From positions 1 to 55,853 of the forward strand of contig QXWX01000042.1 of assembly GCA_009911175.1 (NCBI GenBank): a DNA stretch of 55,853 nucleotides, read 5' to 3'. Shown here in pieces: positions 24,305 to 32,564 of the stretch (position 1 is the first letter of the stretch; each line of letters opens with the position of its first letter). The notes under the pieces were generated by a model. The model was not told the origin of the DNA. It worked only from the letters and a program-made list of their open reading frames with translations, and ran no database searches. The position numbers and the translations under genes were made by a program. The DNA comes from Lachnospiraceae bacterium. GTDB lineage: Bacteria > Bacillota_A > Clostridia > Lachnospirales > Lachnospiraceae.

Positions 24305-27094
24305 ATGAAAAACAGAGAAGTAAGGGTATTTATAGCAAGTATGATGTTGGTAAGCCTGGTAGCGGGAAGCCTGGATGGGGCTTGGCTTCACGCGCCGGAA
24401 AAAGGGAATGCGACAGTTACAGAAGTAGAATTTGCGGGGGCGGAAAATAAAGAAACGGCAAAAACCAATTCGGAGACGAAAGCATCGCAGAAAAAAACGG
24501 CGGAAAAGAAGGCTTCGAAAGAGACGTCATCCGAGACAGGCGCGTCCGCCGCCAAAGCTTCCGCAAAGCCCACAAAGGAAGAAACCGTATATGCAAAAAT
24601 TGACGGGAGCGGCTCCGTAAAATCTGTGACCGTGTCCGACCAGCTCAGAAACATTTCCGACCAGTCAAAGCTGGAAGATATCTCGGACCTCCAGGATATT
24701 GTAAATGTCAAGGGCGACGAGGCTTTTTCCGCAATGGGCAAACGAGTCGTCTGGGATACGTCGGACGCGGATATCTGCTACCAGGGCACCACGTCAAAGG
24801 AACTGCCGGTAGGGGTTCGGATTTCCTATAAACTGGACGGAAAGGAGATTTCCGCCGCAGACCTGAAAGGGAAGAGCGGGCATGTGGTGATCCGCTACAC
24901 ATATGAAAATAAGAGCGGAGGGAGCGGCAAGGCTTCGACCCCGTTTATGATGGCAACGGGACTGATCCTGGATGGGGAGAACTTTAAAAATGTGACCGTG
25001 GAGAACGGCAGGCTGATCTCTGACGGGGAACGGAATATGGTGATCGGTTACGGCTTCCCGTCCATGAAACACCTTCTTGGAATCGAGGAGAAGGATCTGG
25101 ATATTCCGGATTATTTTGAGATGGAAGCGGATGTGACAGAGTATGAACCGGTAGAGGGGATGACCATCGCGACCAACAGCATTTTCAATGACCTGGATAC
25201 AAACGGGTTTGACAGCCTGGATGAATTGAATGATTCCATGGGCGAACTGCAGGACGCTTCCAGCCAGCTTGTCAGCGGAAGCGGGGAACTGAAAAACGGG
25301 ATCGACACGCTGCTGGCATCCTCGGGCACGCTGACAGACGGAATCAATCAGCTTGTAAACGGAGGCGGGGAGCTGCAGTCCGGAACCAGCGAACTGGCGG
25401 ATGGAAGCAGCGAACTGCTGGACGGAAGCCATAAGCTGGCAGACGGAAGCCAGGAGCTTGCGGATGGAAACGCAAAGCTGGCAGACGGCACCGGGCAGCT
25501 CTATGACGGAACGAAGACGCTGGCTTCCGGGGCCGGGGAATTGAATCTGGGGTTGAAGACGGCGGCGGAGAAGACACAGGGGGTACTGCTTCCTGGGGTG
25601 AACGCGTTGGATGACGGGATCGGAAGCCTGCAGAGTCAGCTTGGGGAGGCGCTGCCGGCTCTTAGCGGAGCGATTGCGCAGCTAAGTACAGGAGTGAATA
25701 GTCAGGGCGGCCTTCGGGACGGGGCTGCAAGTCTGAAGGCAGGCACAGACTCATTAAAAGCAGGGGCGGATCAATTAGCGGCCGGTATTGGACAATTGCA
25801 GGAAAAGCTGGGAGCGATCAGCCAGTTGGAACAGGGACTGACGCAATTAAAAACGGCGGCAGACAGCCTTGCGTCAGGAACTACGACCAGTGCAGATACG
25901 GCGTCCGCGCAGACAGCAGAGAATATAGCAGCAAACGCAAGCGCATTGGAAGCACAGTTGGCAGCGATTGAAAGCAGTGCGAATACACCTGTAGTTATTT
26001 CTGAATCGGGCGGTGGAAATGCAGCTGCAGAATCTGATCTGAATGCGATCGCCTCTGTGCTCAGCGGAATCGTTTCAGAAGATGAGTCTGTAAACGGCGC
26101 TGTGCAAAGTGCATTGAGTTATGTGGAGAGTGCGCGCGCAAACCTCTATGCGGGGGGAGGCCAAAGCGTGGTACAGAATGATACGTCCGCCGAAACGATT
26201 GCATATGCCGAAGCGGCAATGGCAACGGCGCAGGCAATTGCCAATGATGCAAATGCGATCATTGCGGAAAGCAATACCTCATCGTACACAAATACGGCCG
26301 CTGCAGATCAGATTACAATTCTCCAGGAAGTAACCGCGCAGATGCTTGGAGAAGTGCAGAAGATAGAGAGCCAGGCTTCCGAAATTGAGCTGCTTGCAGT
26401 GGGGGCAAAAGAGCTGCAGTCCGGAATGGGGAAATTACAAACAGGAGCAGACACCTTGAATGCCGGAATCAATCAGGTGGCTGGCGGGCTGGCGGAATTG
26501 GATCAGCAAGTAAACCAGAGCGGTATGGTCAGCAAGGTGACAGAGGGAGTGAATCAGCTGAAGAACGGAACAACTGCTCTCCGCAACGGAGTAGACGGCA
26601 AAGACGGCCTGGCCAGCGGCCTGGCTCAGTTATCCGCAGGCGCTCAGAAACTGGATGCCGGAAGCGCCGAACTTTCCGAAAAAATGGGCGAAGCCAATGA
26701 GGGTGCCAGATCCGCAGCCTCCGGTGCGGCGGAATTAGCTTCCGGAGCCTCCGAGCTGAACTCTGGAGCTTCCGAACTGGCCTCCGGAGCCTCCCGGCTC
26801 AACGACGGCGCCTTGACATTAAAAGATGGTCTGAACACCCTGCAGTCTGGCTCCGGTGCCCTGATTGACGGCGTGCAGCAGCTGGATGACGGAGCGGCCG
26901 AACTCAACGACGGTATGATCCGGTTTGACAGAGACGGGATCCAGAAGCTGGTAGACGCATTCGGCGGAGACGTGGAAGATCTGCTGGATAAAATGAACGA
27001 GATGCTGGACGCTTCCAGAGCGTACAAGAATTTCTCGGGAATTTCTGATGATATGGACGGGGAAGTGAAGTTTGTATTTGTAACAGAGGAATAA
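24305..27094 (+). CDS. Secreted protein with X-X-X-Leu-X-X-Gly heptad repeats
   Basis: A 929-residue exported protein. A signal sequence (residues 1-30), a Lys/Ala/Ser/Thr-rich linker (about 40-95) and a globular domain (about 96-310, with QLRNISDQSKLEDISDL and GHVVIRYTYENKS) precede long arrays of L-x-x-G heptads such as ELADGSSELLDGSHKLADGS (about 310-420 and 690-890). Between them is an Ala-, Ser- and Asn-rich region (about 530-680) that differs in codon use and looks inserted. The heptads resemble those of YhgE/Pip-type proteins and are expected to form long helical or beta-helical rods. No sortase motif, lipobox or C-terminal membrane helix is seen, so how it is held is unclear. It follows the MMPL gene and is likely co-expressed; an accessory stalk or sheath for the exporter is inference. 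Confidence 0.8.
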   Translation: MKNREVRVFIASMMLVSLVAGSLDGAWLHAPEKGNATVTEVEFAGAENKETAKTNSETKASQKKTAEKKASKETSSETGASAAKASAKPTKEETVYAKIDGSGSVKSVTVSDQLRNISDQSKLEDISDLQDIVNVKGDEAFSAMGKRVVWDTSDADICYQGTTSKELPVGVRISYKLDGKEISAADLKGKSGHVVIRYTYENKSGGSGKASTPFMMATGLILDGENFKNVTVENGRLISDGERNMVIGYGFPSMKHLLGIEEKDLDIPDYFEMEADVTEYEPVEGMTIATNSIFNDLDTNGFDSLDELNDSMGELQDASSQLVSGSGELKNGIDTLLASSGTLTDGINQLVNGGGELQSGTSELADGSSELLDGSHKLADGSQELADGNAKLADGTGQLYDGTKTLASGAGELNLGLKTAAEKTQGVLLPGVNALDDGIGSLQSQLGEALPALSGAIAQLSTGVNSQGGLRDGAASLKAGTDSLKAGADQLAAGIGQLQEKLGAISQLEQGLTQLKTAADSLASGTTTSADTASAQTAENIAANASALEAQLAAIESSANTPVVISESGGGNAAAESDLNAIASVLSGIVSEDESVNGAVQSALSYVESARANLYAGGGQSVVQNDTSAETIAYAEAAMATAQAIANDANAIIAESNTSSYTNTAAADQITILQEVTAQMLGEVQKIESQASEIELLAVGAKELQSGMGKLQTGADTLNAGINQVAGGLAELDQQVNQSGMVSKVTEGVNQLKNGTTALRNGVDGKDGLASGLAQLSAGAQKLDAGSAELSEKMGEANEGARSAASGAAELASGASELNSGASELASGASRLNDGALTLKDGLNTLQSGSGALIDGVQQLDDGAAELNDGMIRFDRDGIQKLVDAFGGDVEDLLDKMNEMLDASRAYKNFSGISDDMDGEVKFVFVTEE

Positions 27095-27149
27095 GGGGCA
27101 TGTTATAGAGACATACGACCGGCACAGGAAATCGTGGCGGAGAGAAAAA

Positions 27150-27172
27150 GATGGCTGCGGCCGTCTTTTTTT
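27150..27172 (+). terminator. Intrinsic terminator of the MMPL unit
   Basis: GATGGC (27150-27155), loop TGCG, GCCGTC (27160-27165), followed by seven Ts. Confidence 0.8.
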
Positions 27173-27205
27173 CTTTCCGATAAAGCAGTACACAAAAAAT
27201 AGGGG

Positions 27206-27234
27206 TGTTAAAAGCCGTTGATATAAGGTATACT
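27206..27234 (+). promoter_or_regulatory. Possible promoter of the SIR2 gene
   Basis: TGTTAA (27206-27211), 17-base spacer and TATACT (27229-27234), about 35 bases before the start at 27269. The -35 box is poor. Confidence 0.4.
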
Positions 27235-27268
27235 ACATATCACAAGGCTGCAGAGGGAGCGATGGATC

Positions 27269-28114
27269 ATGAATGAATTTTATAAAAGAATTGAAGACTT
27301 AAAACAGGCGCTTGCCAGGCAAAAGCTGGTCATATTCGTCGGAGCCGGAGTATCCAGAAATTCCGGACTGCCGACCTGGGGGCAGATGGTACAGACATTT
27401 GCGGAGCGGATCGGCTATCCATCCATAGAGCGGCTTGCGATGGAGGAATACATACGGATTCCGCAATACTATTACTGTATGGATGAAAGTGAAGGCCATA
27501 AGAACTATTACCAGCTCCTTCGAGATCTGATCACTGTCGACGCGAAGTCCAATATCCTGGACGAATTGATCGTATCCCTGAATCCCAGGCATCTCGTGAC
27601 CACCAACTATGACAAACTGCTGGATCAGATCGCGGACAATTATGAGGTGATCCGCGAGGACCGGGAGCTGCTCAAGGGTACAGCGAATCAATACCTGATT
27701 AAGATGCACGGAGACATTGACCAGGTAGAAAAGCTGGTCTTTAAAGAGGAAGACTACCTCTATTACTCCGAGACTCACCGCCTGATGGAAGTGTTTTTAA
27801 AATCTCTGCTCATCGACCATGTATTTCTGTTCGTGGGGTATTCACTGAACGACTACAATCTAAAAACCTTTGTAAGCTGGATTGAGTATATTGCCCAGGA
27901 AATGCGGTTTAAGGACGGAATGCACAAGAATTATTTCGTATCCAGCAGTGTGCATGCGGAAAAAGACTATTTGCAGAAGTACTATGAAGCCAAAGGGTTG
28001 GAAGTGATCAATCTATATAACCTCCCGAAGGAGGTCAAGGATCAGACTTGGCGGGTGCCGCTAGAGGAGGATCTGGGGAGAAGGACTTATGTGGTGCTGG
28101 AATTACTGAAATAG
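27269..28114 (+). CDS. Standalone SIR2-domain protein
   Basis: A 281-residue protein formed almost entirely by a SIR2-like NAD-binding domain. The Rossmann motif is VIFVGAGVSRNSGLPTW (about residues 20-36), followed by VTTNYDKLLD (about 110-119), the catalytic-type His in IKMHGDIDQ (about 146) and FVGYSLNDYNLK (about 190-201). Zinc-binding cysteines of protein deacetylases are absent, as in prokaryotic defence-type SIR2 NADases (Thoeris ThsA, DSR, SIR2-HerA). Those carry extra sensor or effector domains; none is visible here, so the protein is either a minimal enzyme or acts with a partner. It has its own promoter and is convergent with an AAA/PD-(D/E)XK gene. NAD hydrolysis or deacylation cannot be told apart from sequence. 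Confidence 0.85.
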   Translation: MNEFYKRIEDLKQALARQKLVIFVGAGVSRNSGLPTWGQMVQTFAERIGYPSIERLAMEEYIRIPQYYYCMDESEGHKNYYQLLRDLITVDAKSNILDELIVSLNPRHLVTTNYDKLLDQIADNYEVIREDRELLKGTANQYLIKMHGDIDQVEKLVFKEEDYLYYSETHRLMEVFLKSLLIDHVFLFVGYSLNDYNLKTFVSWIEYIAQEMRFKDGMHKNYFVSSSVHAEKDYLQKYYEAKGLEVINLYNLPKEVKDQTWRVPLEEDLGRRTYVVLELLK

Positions 28115-28159
28115 CAGGCGCGTTACTGCGTAACATCAGGAAACGAATATCAGGAACAG

Positions 28160-28190
28160 AAAAAGCCGTCACTACCGAGGAATAGTGACG
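28160..28190 (-). terminator. Intrinsic terminator of the AAA/PD-(D/E)XK gene
   Basis: CGTCACTA (28167-28174) and TAGTGACG (28183-28190) form a perfect stem; on the minus strand GGCTTTTT follows. It may also stop SIR2 transcription, but there is no plus-strand T-run. Confidence 0.75.
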
Positions 28191-28217
28191 ACTCTATCGA
28201 TAGGCTATACTCTTGTT

Positions 28218-29924
28218 TCACTCTTCCCGGCAGTACACTATTCTGCAGCTTTTCTTATAACATGCAATCCCATACTTATGGATTGTCTGCATACCATCCT
28301 GCCGGAGTATCTCGGCATATCCATCCTCCTCAATCTGCTTCATTGCTTTGGCACAGGACTGCTCATATTGTCCATGCTCAGCGTATTTAACTTCAATTAC
28401 ACAGCCGATTTTTGCCGAAGGGATTTCCAATCGAATATCCGTGTATCCTACCCCGGATTCCGCGTTTGACTTCAGGCTCCAGCTTCCTTCTGCCTGCAAA
28501 AGCCCTAATATCATGCCATGATAAAAATTTTCTTTCATTTCCTTTCGCGTGAATGTATCTCGGATACTGATGGAAACAGCCATAAATTCATTAAATAAAT
28601 TCTGGAGTTCCACAGCATCTCCTGTTTTTAATGCCTCACAAAATTTTTCCCATCTGGTCGTATCGCTTGTGATTTCTGCCTGAAAACAGGAAAGAATCCG
28701 TTTTTCATAAATTCCTAATATTTCTCTGTTGGGAATCACCAGCCTGTGAATTCCATTTTCAGGTTTGCCGGCATCCGTCAGGTATCCTGCCGCGAAAAGG
28801 ACACTCCATAGATAGGTTTCACGTATACTTTTATTTTTACTGCCAAGATCCGTATAGGTCAATTCCGGAATCAGTATCTTTTCCACTGCTTCGCCGGAAA
28901 TCAGTGCTTCGATTTGGCTTTTCGTTGTTTCTGTCGCTGTCTCAAGAATGTCCTGTACAATCGCGTTGCTGCTGCTGTTCTCCCAATGCGCTTCCATGGG
29001 GGCATCTTTTGCCTCCAGAAACTTATCACATTGATTGATCACATCCCATGGACAATATACATCCGTCTGACCAAAGCGGTAACCGTCATACCATTCCTTT
29101 AGTATATCAAATTTTTCTTCCAGATTATAATATTCAAGCAACGCTTTTACTTCATCTTCTGTAAATCCAAAATACTCTGCAAAGCGGATATCTGAGATTG
29201 TCCGGACTTTAAAGTTATTAAGCCCTGTAAAAATACTTTCTTTTGCAATCCGGAGGCATCCGGTAATCACGGCAAAATATAAATTACTGTTTGTTTTAAG
29301 CACCTGGCTGAATAAAGAACGGATTAGACTGACCATATCCGGATAATAGCCGTTTTGATACGCTTTATCTAAAGGCACATCGTATTCATCGATCAAAACG
29401 ATCACCGGAATCCCATAATGCTCAAAAAGTAATTCTGTTAAAAGCCGAAGACTGGTGTGAAGATAAGCTTCTTTTTCAAACTTACCTTTCATTAAGCGAA
29501 TCATCTGTTCCTTTTCAAATGGCATCAATCTGCCGCTTTCTAAGAGAGACTTAAATCGTCTGGCTTCCCTGCTGATTTCAATCCCCAACATATCATACGC
29601 CGTCTGAAAAGTCTTTCCTTCCACATCCTTCAGACTGATGGAAATCACAGGATACTTCCCCATGTGCTGTTCACAGAACGCAGTCTCATGCGCGATCTCC
29701 AAATCATCAAAAAGGGAAGGATCCGTACCAATCTCGAAGAATGTTTTGAGCATATCCATATTAAGGCTCTTCCCGAACCGACGGGGCCTTGTAAATAAGT
29801 TTACGCTCCCCCTGGTATCTATCAGATTGCGAATAAAGCCTGTTTTATCAACATAGTAAAAATGATCTCTCTTGAAATCCCTAAAAAATTCAATTCCGAT
29901 CGGAAGCTTTTTTGTTTTTTTCAC
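28218..29924 (-). CDS. AAA-ATPase-like / PD-(D/E)XK nuclease protein
   Basis: A 568-residue protein of the AAA-ATPase-like plus PD-(D/E)XK family. The N-terminus has KLPIGIEFFRDF and YYVDKTGFI, then the P-loop-like TRPRRFGKSLNMDML (about residues 45-59) and Walker B VIVLIDEYDVPLDKAY (about 173-188). The C-terminal region has GYTDIRLEIP and IGCVIEVKYAE (about 495-520), the D...E-x-K core of the restriction-endonuclease fold. Members are abundant in Bacteroidetes and Lachnospiraceae, often in many copies; function is unproven and mobility or DNA processing is suspected. The start is GTG with GGGAGG upstream; no better ATG is near. A promoter (TTGTCA-17-TAAAAT) is seen on the same strand. Confidence 0.88.
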   Translation of the reverse strand: MKKTKKLPIGIEFFRDFKRDHFYYVDKTGFIRNLIDTRGSVNLFTRPRRFGKSLNMDMLKTFFEIGTDPSLFDDLEIAHETAFCEQHMGKYPVISISLKDVEGKTFQTAYDMLGIEISREARRFKSLLESGRLMPFEKEQMIRLMKGKFEKEAYLHTSLRLLTELLFEHYGIPVIVLIDEYDVPLDKAYQNGYYPDMVSLIRSLFSQVLKTNSNLYFAVITGCLRIAKESIFTGLNNFKVRTISDIRFAEYFGFTEDEVKALLEYYNLEEKFDILKEWYDGYRFGQTDVYCPWDVINQCDKFLEAKDAPMEAHWENSSSNAIVQDILETATETTKSQIEALISGEAVEKILIPELTYTDLGSKNKSIRETYLWSVLFAAGYLTDAGKPENGIHRLVIPNREILGIYEKRILSCFQAEITSDTTRWEKFCEALKTGDAVELQNLFNEFMAVSISIRDTFTRKEMKENFYHGMILGLLQAEGSWSLKSNAESGVGYTDIRLEIPSAKIGCVIEVKYAEHGQYEQSCAKAMKQIEEDGYAEILRQDGMQTIHKYGIACYKKSCRIVYCREE

Positions 29925-29965
29925 TGTATTATGCCTCCCTTATAAAACGATCACTCTGCCTTAAA

Positions 29966-29994
29966 ATTTTACCATATCCATTTACTCCTGACAA
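29966..29994 (-). promoter_or_regulatory. Predicted sigma-A promoter of the AAA/PD-(D/E)XK gene
   Basis: Minus strand TTGTCA (29989-29994), 17 bases, TAAAAT (29966-29971), about 40 bases before the GTG start. Confidence 0.6.
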
Positions 29995-30120
29995 CTCATA
30001 CATCACCCGTAAATGATTTTATTTAGATGTGCGGATAAGATTTTGCCGCAGGTCACACCTTGACCAGGCGTGCCCTGTAACAAGATTTTTCTTTTTTCGA
30101 AATAATTTTCCAAAAACCTA

Positions 30121-30148
30121 TTGACAAATGAGATAAAATGTCTATAAT
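30121..30148 (+). promoter_or_regulatory. Predicted sigma-A promoter of the class II aldolase gene
   Basis: Consensus TTGACA (30121-30126), 16-base spacer and TATAAT (30143-30148). The leader to the start at 30295 is about 140 bases, very AT-rich, and holds the direct repeats listed next. Confidence 0.7.
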
Positions 30149-30155
30149 TAATTAT

Positions 30156-30267
30156 ATCGAAAAAATAATAAATAAAGACAAAATAATCGGGAAAAAGCAC
30201 AAAAAATCTGATAAAAATTCAAAAATTGGTAGATTATGCCTACAAATATAATCGAAAAAATAATAAA
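30156..30267. repeat. Pair of 17-bp direct repeats in the aldolase leader
   Basis: ATCGAAAAAATAATAAA occurs at 30156-30172 and again at 30251-30267, 95 bases apart. Candidate operator pair for a looped repressor, for example the ROK protein encoded next. Confidence 0.6.
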
Positions 30268-30294
30268 CTTACGAGGGAAAGGGAGAGGAAGGAC

Positions 30295-30993
30295 ATGACA
30301 GACACAAGTACAAAGATGAGAGAGCTTGGTATTTCAAAGGAGGCTATCGAGGATGTTTTGTTTGTGGCAAAGCGGATGGATGACAAGGGACTTGTAAATT
30401 CCTTTGCGGGCAATATTTCGACAAAGAGGGACGGCAAGATCTACATCACCCCCACCGGACAGAACAAGGGGATGCTGACCCCGGAGAAGATCGCGGTCAT
30501 CAATGAAGCGGGAGAGCGGATCTGGGGCATGAAGGAGACTTCCGAGATCATCATGCATACCATGGCATACGATATCTGCGAGGAGAACGGATGGGATGTA
30601 GGCGGCGTGGTGCACAGCCATTCCAAAGTATTGACCGCGTTTTCCATGGCCTGCCGGGACATTGAGACCGGGGCGCTTCCGGAGATGATGGGCAATTTCC
30701 ACAAGATTCCATGCGCTCCCTACGGCGCGCCGGGAACAAAATACATTCTCACCATGGCAGAGCCCTATCTGGCGGAAGGCTATCGGATCGTACTGCTGGG
30801 GAACCACGGAAGCCTGGCGGTGGGTAAGACGGTGGAGGATGCCATGAACATCGTGGAGGCAAGCGAGGCCATCGCGGAGCAGATCCTGATCACGAATTAC
30901 ATTCTGGGCGGGGAAAAAGCACTTGATCAACTGGAGATCGCAAGATTCTATGAGATCTACAAGGAGAACCGTGCAAAACGGGTAAAAAAATAA
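30295..30993 (+). CDS. Class II aldolase (fuculose/rhamnulose-phosphate aldolase-like)
   Basis: A 232-residue zinc aldolase of the class II aldolase/adducin family. It shows NSFAGNISTKRDGKIYITPT near the N-terminus, catalytic Glu in TSEIIMHT, zinc ligands in VHSHSKV (two His) and GNHGSLAVG (third His). FucA and RhaD enzymes of this fold split ketose-1-phosphates into DHAP and an aldehyde; related ones act on ribulose-phosphates or 3-oxo-tetronate phosphates, so the substrate cannot be named. The ATG at 30295 has GGAAGG just upstream; a longer frame from 30226 lies in the AT-rich leader. It opens a sugar-use island with a rhamnulokinase-like kinase, which suits a 'kinase then aldolase' pathway. 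Confidence 0.87.
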   Translation: MTDTSTKMRELGISKEAIEDVLFVAKRMDDKGLVNSFAGNISTKRDGKIYITPTGQNKGMLTPEKIAVINEAGERIWGMKETSEIIMHTMAYDICEENGWDVGGVVHSHSKVLTAFSMACRDIETGALPEMMGNFHKIPCAPYGAPGTKYILTMAEPYLAEGYRIVLLGNHGSLAVGKTVEDAMNIVEASEAIAEQILITNYILGGEKALDQLEIARFYEIYKENRAKRVKK

Positions 30994-31013
30994 TCCTGTT
31001 TTCGATTTAATGA

Positions 31014-31043
31014 TTGATTCGTTCCCCTGTGAACGCTTATAAT
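31014..31043 (+). promoter_or_regulatory. Predicted promoter of the ROK regulator
   Basis: TTGATT (31014-31019), 18-base spacer and TATAAT (31038-31043). The spacer contains the short palindrome CGTTC-CCCTGT-GAACG. Confidence 0.55.
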
Positions 31044-31185
31044 TGTCTGATAAGAGTGTGCGTATTTACTGCAGGATCCATGCGAAAATGCAGGAGGTAC
31101 AAAAGACAAGCCTAATCGTAAGGGCAATTTTACTCAGCAGAATGCAGACAAGCTGCATGTGTTTCAGGAAAGGCGGACAGGACTT

Positions 31186-32409
31186 ATGGAAAATGAATCA
31201 ATTCTGGAAAGCAGAAAATACTACCAACGCAACAAGATGCTAAGTGTGATCCGGACAAACACGGACGTTTCCCGCAACGACATTCGGAAGATGACGGCCT
31301 ACAGCATGACCACCGTGATGAATACCGTGGAGGACATGATCCGGGACGGCCTGATCTACGAGGAGGAATGTGAGGAGGCAAGGGTCGGAAGAAAACCGGT
31401 CTGGCTCCGTCTGAATCCTCATGGAGGATATTTCGTGGGAGTGGAGTGGAACCGCACATGGATGCATTGCGTCGTTCTCGATTTTACAGGACAGCCGGTC
31501 CACCGGCAGAGAAAGGCGCTCGATGACGCGCATCGGTGCACGGACGGGCTGCTCGGTCTGATCAAGGACATGGTCCGGGAGGCGATCCGGGTACCCGAGG
31601 GCGGGAAAGAGAAGATCATCGGGATCGGGCTTGGCGTGCCAGGCTACAGCGACAAGACGAAGGGGATCGCGCTATCCTACACCTACTTTGAGGGGTGGAA
31701 GAATATCCCGGTGAGACAGATCATAGAAGAGGAATTTCAGATTCCCTGTTATATGGGAAATAACGTAGATGTGATGATCTACGCCTATAAATGGCTGGTG
31801 TTCCATGGCTCCTGTGACGATATGCTGTTCATATCTGTCAGAACCGGCGCCAGGGTCATGCCGGTCATCAACAACCAGGCGGTGAGCAGCAGATACGGTT
31901 TTCCAGGAGAGCTGGGCCATATCCGGGTCGGCACCGGGAGCAGGATGTGCTCCTGCGGACGCTATGGCTGTCTGAATTCCGAGGTGTCGGATGTGGCCAT
32001 TATGGGCAAGATCCGGGACGGTGTACTGGCCGGAAGATTTAAGGGGATCACGGATATGATCCATGGAGATACGGAGAAGATTACGATGGCGGTATTTCGC
32101 GAGGCGGTTCTTGCGGGAGATGAGGATTCGCTGGGGCTCCTACAGCAGACCTGCCAATATCTGGGAAAGGCTCTTGGCATCCTGGTCAATATCTTCGCAC
32201 CCAGCAGGATCGTCATGTACGGGGAGCTTGCTTCCATTGGAACTCCCTTCCTGGAACGTCTGAGAGCCTGTGTGGAACGGGACGCCATCCCGGAAAACAC
32301 GGATATATTAAATATAGAAGTTTCTGAATTTGGTCCGGACCTGGGAGCCATGGGCGCCGCGGCGCTGGTGTTGCAGGAAGCATTCGAATTTCTGGAAGAG
32401 ACCATCTAA
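31186..32409 (+). CDS. ROK-family transcriptional regulator
   Basis: A 407-residue regulator of the NagC/XylR type. An N-terminal winged helix (TDVSRNDIRKMTAYSMTTVM, about residues 25-45) is followed by a ROK sugar-kinase fold with IIGIGLGVPGYSD and the zinc site GHIRVGTGSRMCSCGRYGC (His plus three Cys, about residues 245-262). The motif ends GCLN where most family members have GCLE. The protein likely binds a sugar or sugar phosphate and represses the flanking genes. The ATG at 31186 is preferred, giving the usual short N-terminus, although its ribosome site (AGGAC) is weak. It lies between the aldolase and the kinase-transporter operon and probably controls both. Confidence 0.88.
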   Translation: MENESILESRKYYQRNKMLSVIRTNTDVSRNDIRKMTAYSMTTVMNTVEDMIRDGLIYEEECEEARVGRKPVWLRLNPHGGYFVGVEWNRTWMHCVVLDFTGQPVHRQRKALDDAHRCTDGLLGLIKDMVREAIRVPEGGKEKIIGIGLGVPGYSDKTKGIALSYTYFEGWKNIPVRQIIEEEFQIPCYMGNNVDVMIYAYKWLVFHGSCDDMLFISVRTGARVMPVINNQAVSSRYGFPGELGHIRVGTGSRMCSCGRYGCLNSEVSDVAIMGKIRDGVLAGRFKGITDMIHGDTEKITMAVFREAVLAGDEDSLGLLQQTCQYLGKALGILVNIFAPSRIVMYGELASIGTPFLERLRACVERDAIPENTDILNIEVSEFGPDLGAMGAAALVLQEAFEFLEETI

Positions 32410-32431
32410 GCAAAGAATACACTTACCAGAC

Positions 32432-32523
32432 TATACCTTGTGAAACGGCCGGATGGCCATAACGGGGTACCCTTGGGTATACCTTGTGAAACGGCCGAAT
32501 GGCCATGGTGGGATGCCCTTGGT
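32432..32523. repeat. Two tandem 46-bp repeats between regulator and kinase
   Basis: Units 32432-32477 and 32478-32523 both begin TATACCTTGTGAAACGGCCG and end in CCCTTGG; about seven positions differ. Each has a small palindrome GGCCG-R-ATGGCC. A third copy is only begun (TATGAT). Position just upstream of the kinase gene suggests duplicated regulator sites. Confidence 0.8.
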
Positions 32524-32564
32524 ATGATACATGAAACAATGATTTACATGAAAGAATATATGCT

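Noticed and set aside
30003..30200. A 65-codon minus-strand frame before the class II aldolase
   Set aside because: Low-complexity aromatic/Lys composition produced by AT-rich promoter DNA; no ribosome site, and it overlaps the plus-strand promoter.
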